Assembly: GCA_910577655.1 (NCBI GenBank)
Contig: CAJTOW010000035.1
Location: 1 to 31,862 of the forward strand
Direction of reading: 5' to 3'
Source of the DNA: an uncultured Lachnospiraceae bacterium
GTDB lineage: Bacteria > Bacillota > Clostridia > Lachnospirales > Lachnospiraceae
Length of the DNA: 31,862 nt
Under the pieces are notes generated by a model, which saw only the letters and a program-made list of their open reading frames with translations, had not been told where the DNA came from and did no database searches. Below are positions 7,641-14,914 of the stretch, piece by piece. Each line of letters opens with the position of its first letter. Within the stretch, counting starts at the first letter, position 1. Position numbers and translations under genes: made by a program.

Positions 7641-8591
7641 TCAGCGCCGTTTGTGCATGGCGCTTAAAGACAGAGCCACAATCAGGATCAGGCCCTGGCA
7701 TATGAACTGGTAAAAGGAAGAAACACCAAACAGATTCAGCATGTTGTTGATAATGGAAATGATAAATACCCCTGCGATGGTTCCCAGGGGATCCCCTACC
7801 GCGCCGGTCATGGCGGTTCCGCCTACCACTGTGGCGGTGATGGCATTCATGGCGTAGTTCTTTCCGATGGTGGCATCTGCGGAATTCATCTGGGCGCTGA
7901 GGAAGATCCCGGCCATGGCACAGAGAACCCCGGCCAGACAGTAGGCCCAGAACTTGATCCGGCCCACCTGGATACCGGTAGAATAGGCGGCATTTTCACT
8001 GCCTCCGATGGCCCGCAGGGCCTTACCGTAGGGAGTGCTGTTGGTCAGATTGCGCACCAGGCAGAGGATCAGTACAAGCAGCAGAAATGGCACCGCGCCG
8101 GAAAGCCCCCTGGTCAGGAATTTGGCAAAGGCTCTGTGGACGCTTCCACCAGGATTGGGCATCAGCAGAAGAGCCAGACCGTCAAATACTGCCGTGGTGG
8201 CTATGGTCACAATGATGGGAGCCAGACGCCCCCTGGTGATGAGCAGCCCATTGAAGGCCCCGCAGACCACTCCTGCCGCAACCGCTGCCGCCAGGGCCGG
8301 GATAAAGCCCATGGCAGAATCCGGATTCATGAACATAACACATACCACATTGCACAAGGCCACGATCCCGCCCAGGGACAGGTCGATCCCCCCTGTCAGG
8401 ATCACCAGGGTCTGTCCCATGGCTGCCATCAGCAGCGGGAAGGAGGAACGGAGAAGATTTTTAAAATTTCCCAATGTAAAAAAATCCTTGTTAAATACAC
8501 TTACGAAAACCATCAAAGCTGCCAGGAACAGATAAATGGTCACCGTATGTCCGTTCCTGCGCCAGAAATTTTTATTCAGTGCCTGCTTCAC
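7641..8591 (-). CDS. ABC importer permease, RbsC/XylH type (first of two)
   Basis: This 316-aa multispanning protein of the same family as the next gene has GQTLVILTGGIDLSLGG near residue 60, TPYGKALRAIGGSENAAYST in the ATPase-contact loop and VVGGTAMTGAVGDPLGTIAG near the end. The GTG start shares four bases (GTGA) with the stop of the ATPase gene, so translation is coupled. Two different permeases rather than one repeated subunit suggests a heterodimeric channel, as in other two-permease systems of the class. Confidence 0.93.
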   Translation of the reverse strand: MKQALNKNFWRRNGHTVTIYLFLAALMVFVSVFNKDFFTLGNFKNLLRSSFPLLMAAMGQTLVILTGGIDLSLGGIVALCNVVCVMFMNPDSAMGFIPALAAAVAAGVVCGAFNGLLITRGRLAPIIVTIATTAVFDGLALLLMPNPGGSVHRAFAKFLTRGLSGAVPFLLLVLILCLVRNLTNSTPYGKALRAIGGSENAAYSTGIQVGRIKFWAYCLAGVLCAMAGIFLSAQMNSADATIGKNYAMNAITATVVGGTAMTGAVGDPLGTIAGVFIISIINNMLNLFGVSSFYQFICQGLILIVALSLSAMHKRR

Positions 8592-10114
8592 GACGCTTCA
8601 CCTTCCTTTCTGCTTTTGTCCATGCCCATGCCCAGCTGCATGATCCGCTCCTCGCTCAGCTCCTCCTTTTTCAGGATGCCGGATACCCTCCCCTCGTACA
8701 TGACGATCACCCGGCTGCTCATGCCCATGATCTCCATCATATCACTGGAATTCATCACCACGGCCACCCCCCGGGCGGCCAGATCATGCATAATCTGGTA
8801 AAATTCCCGCTTGGCCTCCACATCAATGCCGCGGGTAGGCTCGTCAAACAGAATCACCCTGGGCTCTGTGGCCAGCTCCTTGCCAAGAACCACCTTCTGC
8901 TGGTTTCCCCCTGAAAGGCTGGAGACCGGCAGTTCCAGGCTGCCCATCTTGATGGAAAGCTTTTCCTTCATGGCTTCGCCGAATTCCTGCTCCGCCTTCT
9001 TGTCAATGAAACATCCCTTCATCCGTTTCTTCATGCTGGATATGGCCAGGTTGTGGCGGTTGGACAGCTCAAGCATCAGCCCCTGGTTCTTGCGGTCTGC
9101 CGGTACCAGGGCAATGCCGCTTTCAATGGCCCGGGCAGAGTTCTTCACATTCACCGGGCTGCCCCCTACCAGGATCTCGCCTCCTGCCAGGGGATGAAGG
9201 CCGCTGATGGCATTGAGAAGCTCGGTCTGACCGTGGCCCTGGAGACCGGCCACGCCCAGGATCTCCCCTTTATGAACCTGAAAGCTGACATGATTTACCT
9301 TGGAAGCTGTATCTGTCAGATTCTTTACTTCGAAAATGACCTGGCTCTCATCTACCTGACAGACGGCTGGCGGAAAGATATTTTCCAGGGAACGGCCCAC
9401 CATCATGCGGATCAGGTCATCCTCATTGATCTCGGTCATATTTCTGGTGCCAATGTAGTGTCCGTCCTTGAATACAGTGATCCTGTCACCCAGCTCGAAT
9501 ACCTCCTCCATCCGGTGGGAGATAAAGATAATGGTCTTCCCTCCTGCAATCAGGTTGCGGATGATCTGGCAGAGCTGCCTGACCTCCTTCCTGGCCAGGG
9601 CAGAGGTAGGCTCATCCAGAATGATCAGCTCCGGATCCCGTACCAGGATCTTGAGGATCTCCGCCATCTGCTGCTGGGCCACGGACAGGCTGCTGACCAT
9701 GGCATCCGGGTCAATGTGGATCCCGTACCGGTCCATGGCTTCCCGGATCCGCCCTTTGATCTCCTTTTTGTTGATTCTTCCCAGGCGGGTCACGGGCTCC
9801 TGGTTTAAGTAGATATTTTCCCAGACCGTCATTTCCCCCACCAGGGTCAGCTCCTGGAATACCATGGCAATCCCCATCCTCTGGGACTGCTCCGGGCTGC
9901 GGATATCTACCTTCTTTCCATGGAAATAGATCTCCCCCTCATCTGCCTGATGGATTCCGGCCAGCATTTTCAGGATCGTGCTCTTGCCGGCTCCATTTTC
10001 CCCGGCCAGCACATGGATCTCCCCCTTGCTGCAGGAAAACTGTACCTGATCCAGGGCCGTGATTCCGGCAAATCGTTTCGTTATGTTGACCATTTTCAAA
10101 ATCTCTTCTGCCAC
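8588..10114 (-). CDS. ABC importer double ATPase, RbsA/MglA type
   Basis: The protein is 508 aa, normal for this family. NBD1 has GENGAGKST near residue 38, signature LSVAQQQM and Walker B LIILDEPTSAL. NBD2 has a degenerate Walker A GLQGHGQTE, signature LSGGNQQKV and VILFDEPTRGID with the Walker B aspartate kept, unlike the other ATPase in this window. The GTG start at 10114 follows GGAGGTAAACC. A copy of the dispersed palindrome ends 17 bases upstream of the start codon. Spacing from the binding-protein gene is 270 bp and filled by two palindromes; downstream it overlaps the permease gene by 4 bp. Confidence 0.95.
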   Translation of the reverse strand: MAEEILKMVNITKRFAGITALDQVQFSCSKGEIHVLAGENGAGKSTILKMLAGIHQADEGEIYFHGKKVDIRSPEQSQRMGIAMVFQELTLVGEMTVWENIYLNQEPVTRLGRINKKEIKGRIREAMDRYGIHIDPDAMVSSLSVAQQQMAEILKILVRDPELIILDEPTSALARKEVRQLCQIIRNLIAGGKTIIFISHRMEEVFELGDRITVFKDGHYIGTRNMTEINEDDLIRMMVGRSLENIFPPAVCQVDESQVIFEVKNLTDTASKVNHVSFQVHKGEILGVAGLQGHGQTELLNAISGLHPLAGGEILVGGSPVNVKNSARAIESGIALVPADRKNQGLMLELSNRHNLAISSMKKRMKGCFIDKKAEQEFGEAMKEKLSIKMGSLELPVSSLSGGNQQKVVLGKELATEPRVILFDEPTRGIDVEAKREFYQIMHDLAARGVAVVMNSSDMMEIMGMSSRVIVMYEGRVSGILKKEELSEERIMQLGMGMDKSRKEGEAS

Positions 10115-10131
10115 GGTTTACCTCCTTTTGC

Positions 10132-10170
10132 GTAACAGTCCCCATTCCCCTGATCTGTCTGGGCTGTTAC
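10132..10170. repeat. Dispersed palindromic element, diverged copy 3
   Basis: GTAACAGTCCC (10132-10142) and GGGCTGTTAC (10161-10170) form imperfect arms around an 18-base loop that includes CCCCTGATCTG, like the loop of the copies at 3439 and 5060. It lies directly in front of the ATPase ribosome binding site, so its hairpin could influence ATPase translation. Confidence 0.55.
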
Positions 10171-10197
10171 TGTTCTGCAGTATTTCCAGTGCCAAAA

Positions 10198-10298
10198 GGG
10201 GGCTGTCGGGAAATGATTCTTTGTCCACGATATATCCGGTGATCCACCTGGTATCACCACAATATATTGTGTCCATAGATCATTTTCCGACAGCCCCC
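10198..10298. repeat. 101-bp imperfect palindrome (MITE-like or intercistronic hairpin)
   Basis: GGGGGCTGTCGGGAAATGAT (10198-10217) pairs with ATCATTTTCCGACAGCCCCC (10279-10298) at 19 of 20 positions. Inside, CACGATATAT pairs with ATATATTGTG (one wobble) and GGTGAT with ATCACC, so nearly the whole element folds on itself. The ends resemble terminal inverted repeats of insertion sequences, but I see no clear target duplication. On the minus strand it is followed by TTTT, so it may serve as a partial terminator after the binding-protein gene. Bases 10299-10384 hold nothing I can name. Confidence 0.8.
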
Positions 10299-10384
10299 TC
10301 CTTTATTTCAAGCCGGAACCCCTCAGGCAGCCGCCAGTACTTTCATTTATTGGTGGCGCGTTCCCCTGCCGGGTGCATGAAGGT

Positions 10385-11506
10385 TTACTTGTACAGCCTT
10401 TCCAGGGTCTCGTCATCCAGCTCGGTCAGTACCCAGTAGCTGTCTGGCATGTCGGTGCGGTAATACTGGTCTACATTGTCCTCGGTAACGGTCTCCATAT
10501 CCATGACCACATTGCTGGGCACTTCTTCTCCGTTGAGTGCCCTGATGGCAACACGCAGGGCCTCTGCGCTGGTATAGGTAGGATTAGATGGCGCGATGCA
10601 GGAAAGGCCTTTGTCCTTATTCTCGATCCAGGCACGGATAGCGCCGTTGTTGCCCTCGCTGGTCATGGGAACCAGATCACGGCCCGCGGCAATGAACGCA
10701 TCAATGGCTCCCTGGGTCATAGCACCGCCCTGGGACCAGACACCGTCAATCTCCGGGTAAGCGGACAGCATGGATTCCATGGCTGCCTTGCCCTGGGCGT
10801 AATCCCAGGAAGCATTGGCAGAGCCCAGAACCTCAATATCCGGATACTGCCTGAATACTTCCTCGGCACCGCCCCAGCGCAGGGCATCGGTAGCAGTACC
10901 GGCGATACCATTGAGCACCACGATCTTGCCCTTGCCGCCCAGCTTCTCAGCCAGCCATTCCGCGCCGATCCGGCCAAATTCCTTCTCGTCGATTCCCACG
11001 GTAGCTACCTGCTCCTCGGTCTCTACTACATTGTCAAAGGAAACCACCTTGATGCCTTCCTCGGTAGCCTCCTCCACAATGGGAGCCAGGGCTGTGGGGG
11101 ATGCCGCGGTGATGATGATGGCATCCACCTTTTTGGTGATCAGATCCTGCATGTCACTGATCTGCTTGTTGATATCGTCGTTGGAGTTGGTGATGTAGTA
11201 CTCGCTTACCACGCCCTCTGCTTTCAGCTTCTCTGCCTCAGCCATAAACTCCTGCTCCATCTGGGCTCTCCAGGAGTTTCCGATGGAATAGTTGCAGAGC
11301 GCCACCACGTAACCTCCGCCTGCGGCGGCTGCCTGGTCAGTCTCTTCCTTCTTCTCCTCTTCTCCGGCCGCCGTGGTCTCTGCTGCCGCCGCGGTCGTCT
11401 CCGCTGCCGGGGCCGATGTAGTCGCCGGGGCCGTCTGACCGCCGCCGCACGCGCACAGGCTCATTGCCATCACTGCTGCCAATCCTGCTGTAAACATTTT
11501 CTTCAT
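10385..11506 (-). CDS. Solute-binding lipoprotein, periplasmic-binding-protein type 1 (RbsB-like)
   Basis: This 373-aa lipoprotein captures the ligand for the importer encoded downstream. MKKMFTAGLAAVMAMSLCAC is a lipoprotein signal with LCAC lipobox; an Ala/Thr/Glu-rich linker runs to about residue 65. The mature domain (VVALCNYSIGNSWRAQMEQE, DLITKKVDAIIITAASPTAL, IKVVSFDNV, IDGVWSQGGAMTQGAIDAF) is a sugar-type Peripla_BP_4 fold. The ATG has AAGGAG upstream. The gene stands between the amidohydrolase and the ATPase with long spacers on both sides. The 101-bp palindrome following it may raise its mRNA level above that of the membrane parts. The substrate cannot be deduced. Confidence 0.92.
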   Translation of the reverse strand: MKKMFTAGLAAVMAMSLCACGGGQTAPATTSAPAAETTAAAAETTAAGEEEKKEETDQAAAAGGGYVVALCNYSIGNSWRAQMEQEFMAEAEKLKAEGVVSEYYITNSNDDINKQISDMQDLITKKVDAIIITAASPTALAPIVEEATEEGIKVVSFDNVVETEEQVATVGIDEKEFGRIGAEWLAEKLGGKGKIVVLNGIAGTATDALRWGGAEEVFRQYPDIEVLGSANASWDYAQGKAAMESMLSAYPEIDGVWSQGGAMTQGAIDAFIAAGRDLVPMTSEGNNGAIRAWIENKDKGLSCIAPSNPTYTSAEALRVAIRALNGEEVPSNVVMDMETVTEDNVDQYYRTDMPDSYWVLTELDDETLERLYK

Positions 11507-11552
11507 AATACTTGTCTCCTTTTCTTTCTGAGTCAGTGCTCCATCCGGCCAG

Positions 11553-11755
11553 TAACCAGACTTTCAGCACCTCCTATTTTGCCATCTGCCGCGTTGTCGC
11601 CGTTCAACGCTGCGCCGCGCAGCCTCCTTCCTCCACCTTGCAGGCTGCCAAAATATCCACCAGAGTGTGTCTGAAAATTGCTTTCCGGCATCTGTACGTC
11701 CCACTTCGCGGTACACCGCAGGCGTCCCTTGGGAGATTTTGGCCAAATGAAGGGC
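11553..11755. other. GC-rich intercistronic block with nested inverted repeats
   Basis: Between the amidohydrolase stop and the binding-protein leader lie about 200 bases with no believable gene but clear structure. GCTGCGC and GCGCAGC (11609-11623) are abutting arms. CGTTG and CAACG (11592-11609) form another small stem, and GCGGTGTACCGC (or its complement) occurs near 11730. The sequence gives me the impression of a multi-copy intergenic repeat of Lachnospiraceae, but that is recollection, not evidence. Confidence 0.35.
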
Positions 11756-11759
11756 ACCT

Positions 11760-12662
11760 TCAGGCAAAAAACAGTTCCCTTGCATTGTCTGCCAGGATCA
11801 GCTGCCTGTGGCTCTCCGGGATATGGGTGCACTGGGTCTCCACCAGATTGATCAGCTGCCGCATAGTTCCATGGTTCAGCATCCCCGGATAATCCGAGGC
11901 CCACATCATCTTCTCCGGCCCCACATGGCGGTAGCAGGTTTCAATGATCTCCACCGAGGCGGGCCAGGGATATTCCTCATGGAAATACACCGGCACTGTG
12001 GAGGTATCTATATAGACATTGGAATGCTCCTTCACCATGTCCAGAACCTCCCTATAGCTGCTCTCTGGCATCCCTTTTCCGAAGCAGGCATCTGCTCCCA
12101 TATGGCAGATGATAAACCGGATCCCGGGCCAGGTCCGGGCCAGGGTCTTCACATCCGCGATATCCTCTGTACGGAACATGTGGATAAATACCGGCTGGCG
12201 GTACTGACTGCAGCAGTCCCACACCGGCGCCAGCTTCGGATCAGTGAGCCTGGTACCTGGCGCACACTGGAAGGTGCTGTCCACCTCCACCTTAAAGCCA
12301 AACAAAATGCCCCTGTCATAAATGGCCGCCAGCTCCTCTGCCGCTGACTTTCCCTTCATGATATCCACCAGAGCTACTCCCTTCAGCCGGTCCGGATACC
12401 TGCGGACACTTTCCTCAAAGTAGTAGTTATGATACCCATAGTAGGGATTGGGCATGAGCACCGCCTTCTCTATGCCGCACCAGTCCATGTAGGCGATGAG
12501 CATCTGGGCCGTACTCCTGCTCTGTTCAAAGGAAGGGGGCAGAAACTGCACCTCCCTGTTTCCGATGGCAACCCGTCCCAGCCCTGTGGAACGCATCGGC
12601 TGCCCCCGGGTAATGCCCGCCACCTGTTCATAGATGTGGGCATGAATGTCAATTACCTTCAT
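11760..12662 (-). CDS. Amidohydrolase-2 family metal-dependent hydrolase
   Basis: This is a cytoplasmic TIM-barrel hydrolase of 300 aa. Metal ligands are visible as H7 and H9 (DIHAHI), H161 (PVFIHMFR), H187 (FIICHMGAD) and D257 (MMWASDYPG), matching PF04909, whose members hydrolyse lactones or decarboxylate aromatic and sugar-derived acids. The ATG follows AAAGGAACCAG. It is the first gene of the minus-strand importer operon and is divergent from the cyclase-fold hydrolase at 12888. In this context a lactonase or similar acting on the imported compound is a fair guess, no more. No signal peptide is seen. Confidence 0.87.
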   Translation of the reverse strand: MKVIDIHAHIYEQVAGITRGQPMRSTGLGRVAIGNREVQFLPPSFEQSRSTAQMLIAYMDWCGIEKAVLMPNPYYGYHNYYFEESVRRYPDRLKGVALVDIMKGKSAAEELAAIYDRGILFGFKVEVDSTFQCAPGTRLTDPKLAPVWDCCSQYRQPVFIHMFRTEDIADVKTLARTWPGIRFIICHMGADACFGKGMPESSYREVLDMVKEHSNVYIDTSTVPVYFHEEYPWPASVEIIETCYRHVGPEKMMWASDYPGMLNHGTMRQLINLVETQCTHIPESHRQLILADNARELFFA

Positions 12663-12694
12663 CTGGTTCCTTTCATTTGTATGTTTTGTATGTC

Positions 12695-12726
12695 AACAGC
12701 GCTGTTTTCCTGATGCCATTAGTATA
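12695..12726 (-). promoter_or_regulatory. Weak promoter and palindromic operator candidate of the importer operon
   Basis: On the minus strand a -10 box TATACT (12726-12721) lacks a good -35 box (TATACA at 17 bases), the pattern expected of an activated promoter. Just downstream AACAGCGCTGTT (12695-12706) is a perfect 12-bp palindrome overlapping the expected start region. ACATACAAA is also repeated twice in tandem before the ribosome binding site. The AraC-type regulator encoded at 16710 is the obvious candidate activator. Confidence 0.45.
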
Positions 12727-12790
12727 CTATGACGTTTTTTTGCTGTATATATGATTTGATTGGAATATGTTTTGATTTCATCCTGTCTTA

Positions 12791-12819
12791 TTGACGCTTC
12801 AAAAGAAACATGATTTAAT
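12791..12819 (+). promoter_or_regulatory. Promoter of the cyclase/sensor operon
   Basis: TTGACG (12791-12796), a 17-base spacer, then TTTAAT (12814-12819). The transcript would start near 12826 and reach the AAGGAGG (12871-12877) ahead of the ATG at 12888. It faces away from the importer promoter within the same 225-bp divergent region. Confidence 0.6.
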
Positions 12820-12887
12820 GGAAACAGTTCCGATAGGTCTGCGCGTTTACCGTTACGGCAAAATTTTCAAAAGGAGGTATTTCATCT

Positions 12888-13556
12888 ATGTATCAGATCC
12901 TGTCATATCCGATCAAAGAAGCACAGCCCACCTGGCCCGGAAACCCCACCTTCCGCTTGGAGCCTTGCAAATCCATTGCCAAAGGCGACAAAGCCAACAC
13001 CTGCACCATCCATCTGTTCAATCACTACGGGACCCACTTAGACGGTCCCATGCATTTCTACGGCGACGGCATTTCCCTGGATCAGGTGCCCTTTGACCGC
13101 TTCTTCTTCCAGAAGCCGCTGGTGCTGGACATACCCAAAGGACCCGGAGAGAAGCTCATGCCCCAGGATCTGCTTCCCTTTAAAGAGGACGTGGAAACTG
13201 CGGATCTGCTGCTGATCCGCACAGGTTTCTGGAAGTACCGCACGGAACAGCCGGATGTCTATGAAAGCAATGGTCCTGCGGTCAGCAGTGAGCTGGCCCG
13301 TTACCTCCAGGAGCAGATGGGGCATCTTAAAGCTGTGGCCCTGGATTTCGTCTCCCTGGCCTCCTACAGCGACACGGCGGACGGCGATCTGGCCCACCAG
13401 ACCATGCTTGGCATGTATCACAACCGCTTCATATGTATCATTGAGGATGTGAACATGCGTGGAATCCCCTCCGGATTTCTAAAGCGTGCCGCCGCCATTC
13501 CCCTGATCATTGAGGGAATCGACAGCTCGCCTGTAACCATGTGGGCAGAATACTGA
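12888..13556 (+). CDS. Cyclase-family metal-dependent hydrolase (kynurenine formamidase fold)
   Basis: The protein is 222 aa. HYGTHLDGPMHF near residue 46 matches the HxGTHxDxPxH metal-binding signature of PF04199, a family that includes kynurenine formamidase and hydrolases acting on cyclic or amide-like small molecules. DFVSLASYSD and the conserved C-terminal segment around FICIIEDVNM also fit. Start ATG 12888 follows AAGGAGG at ten bases. The stop codon TGA shares one base with the ATG of the next gene. Tryptophan degradation is unlikely in this context. Lying first in the sensor operon and opposite the amidohydrolase, it probably processes the imported compound or its ring-opened form. 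Confidence 0.87.
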   Translation: MYQILSYPIKEAQPTWPGNPTFRLEPCKSIAKGDKANTCTIHLFNHYGTHLDGPMHFYGDGISLDQVPFDRFFFQKPLVLDIPKGPGEKLMPQDLLPFKEDVETADLLLIRTGFWKYRTEQPDVYESNGPAVSSELARYLQEQMGHLKAVALDFVSLASYSDTADGDLAHQTMLGMYHNRFICIIEDVNMRGIPSGFLKRAAAIPLIIEGIDSSPVTMWAEY

Positions 13557-14704
13557 TGCCGGGGCCGCCTCCCAAGAAGAACACTCCGGGCGCCCTGTCC
13601 CCATTGCGGGCATCCATGCGGCAGTCAGGAGTCTGGCTTCTGCTGAAAAAGCACTGGCGCCTGCCCCCACTGTGGGCATCCATTCAGCGGTCTGGAGTCT
13701 GGCTTTTGCTGAAAAAGCACTGGTGCCTGCTGATCGTCGGTGTCCTATGTGTCCTTCTGGGCATCACCTTATACAATACCTCTGGTCAGGCTGTGATCTG
13801 GAATCCGGAGAGCGGGGACAGTTCCTGCCTCCACGTGGGCTTCTCCCAGATGGAGACAGACAATCCCTGGCGGACTGCCCAGATCAACAGCTTCCGGGAG
13901 GCCCTGCTGCCCAATGGGATTGATTTTATCTACCATGAGCCAGAAGAGTACACGGTTCAGTGGCAGCTGGAGGATATCCGCAGCCTGATCCGGGAGAAGG
14001 TGGACTATCTTGTCATTGTCCCTGCGGACTTAACCGCCCTGACCCCGGTGCTCCAGGACGCCAAGGACGCAGGCATCCCGGTGATCCTTATAGACCAGTC
14101 AGCCGAGACCATTGACCCCAGCTACTACGTGTCACGTATCTCGGCAGATTATCTGAGGGAGGGTCAGCTGTGTGCCGGCCTTCTGGCAGACAGATTCGGG
14201 GATAAGCCGTGCAATATTGTGGAAATCTACGGTACCGAAAGCTCCCCTGGAGCCCAGGCCCGTTCCCGTGGCTTCCACCAGGCTCTGGCCCAGTATCCCA
14301 ATCTGCGGATCATTGATGTGGAGTATGGGAACTTTGACCGGGTCACCGCCCAAAAGGCCATGGAGAATGCCCTGATCAAGGCTTCTGGCAAAAGCCAGAC
14401 CATCCATGCGGTCTTCGCCCACAGCGACGAAGATGGCCTGGGGGCGCTTCAGGCCATCAAGGTGGCCGGACTGCCCCCAGGCGATATCTCCATCGTCTCC
14501 ATCAACGGAATCCAGGATGTGTGCAAGGCCATTATCGCCGGGGAATACCTGGGCACTGTGGAGAGCAATCCCCGCTGGGGCTTCATCGTGGACTTCCTGA
14601 TCCAGCAGATGGAGAGGGGCGTCAAGCCATTTCCCATGGTTCTGATCCCCTATCAGGTCATTACCTCGGAAAATGCTGCCGAATATGCGCCGACTGCCTA
14701 TTGA
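13556..14704 (+). CDS. Membrane-anchored periplasmic-binding-protein sensor
   Basis: After an unusual repetitive N-terminal stretch, one transmembrane segment (CLLIVGVLCVLLGITLY) leads to an extracellular Peripla_BP_4 domain: HVGFSQMETDNPWRTAQINS, VDYLVIVPADLTALTPVL, IPVILIDQS, HAVFAHSDEDGLGALQAI. It has no lipobox, so it is anchored by the helix rather than by lipid. Start ATG 13556 overlaps the previous stop (TGATG), favouring coupled translation; a GTG at 13541 is an alternative. Followed by a YesM/YesN pair, it matches the XylFII-LytS-YesN arrangement, in which a binding protein outside the membrane presents ligand to the kinase. I infer that it senses the same ligand that the RbsB-like lipoprotein imports. 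The length is about 382 aa. Confidence 0.87.
   Translation: MPGPPPKKNTPGALSPLRASMRQSGVWLLLKKHWRLPPLWASIQRSGVWLLLKKHWCLLIVGVLCVLLGITLYNTSGQAVIWNPESGDSSCLHVGFSQMETDNPWRTAQINSFREALLPNGIDFIYHEPEEYTVQWQLEDIRSLIREKVDYLVIVPADLTALTPVLQDAKDAGIPVILIDQSAETIDPSYYVSRISADYLREGQLCAGLLADRFGDKPCNIVEIYGTESSPGAQARSRGFHQALAQYPNLRIIDVEYGNFDRVTAQKAMENALIKASGKSQTIHAVFAHSDEDGLGALQAIKVAGLPPGDISIVSINGIQDVCKAIIAGEYLGTVESNPRWGFIVDFLIQQMERGVKPFPMVLIPYQVITSENAAEYAPTAY
13592..13723 (+). repeat. 66-bp tandem repeat in the sensor N-terminus
   Basis: Two adjacent 66-bp units (13592-13657 and 13658-13723, boundaries approximate) encode ASMRQSGVWLLLKKHW and ASIQRSGVWLLLKKHW. Over the best 57 bases (13608-13664 versus 13674-13730) I count six differences. 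A third, degraded unit may precede them. The second copy runs into the transmembrane segment. Confidence 0.85.
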
Positions 14705-14733
14705 GCCAAAAAGGGTCCGCAGGAGGCCCAGGT

Positions 14734-14889
14734 ATGAGTACTGGCAGACTGCTGATGGCTGGCAAACCCATCGCAATAAGCCGTCAGGCCATTTTCCGCC
14801 TGGATGTACTGCCAGATTACCCATGGCATTTATATAAAGGTTACAGTCCACGGGGCGGGGAAAACCGGACAAGAAGATGCCCCCCGTGA
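14734..14889 (+). CDS. Candidate 51-aa small protein between sensor and kinase
   Basis: ATG 14734 has AGGAGG seven bases upstream and opens a frame beginning MSTGRLLMAGKPIAISRQAI and ending NRTRRCPP. It is basic, has no transmembrane segment and no family that I recognise. It fills most of the 210-bp gap between the sensor and kinase genes. The same DNA contains inverted repeats (CTGGCAG at 14741 with CTGCCAG at 14809; CACGGGG with CCCCGTG near 14849-14888). The frame may therefore be incidental to an RNA structure. The good ribosome binding site is the main support. Confidence 0.35.
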   Translation: MSTGRLLMAGKPIAISRQAIFRLDVLPDYPWHLYKGYSPRGGENRTRRCPP

Positions 14890-14914
14890 ATAATAACTAA
14901 TAAAGGAACCATTC

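Noticed and set aside
7462..7701. 79-codon minus-strand frame filling the gap between the two permease genes
   Set aside because: It starts inside the upstream permease gene, has no ribosome binding site and no recognisable features; the 188-bp gap itself remains unexplained.
10373..11674. 433-codon plus-strand frame
   Set aside because: Antisense to the complete binding-lipoprotein gene, which has signal peptide, ribosome binding site and family motifs. The plus frame has none.
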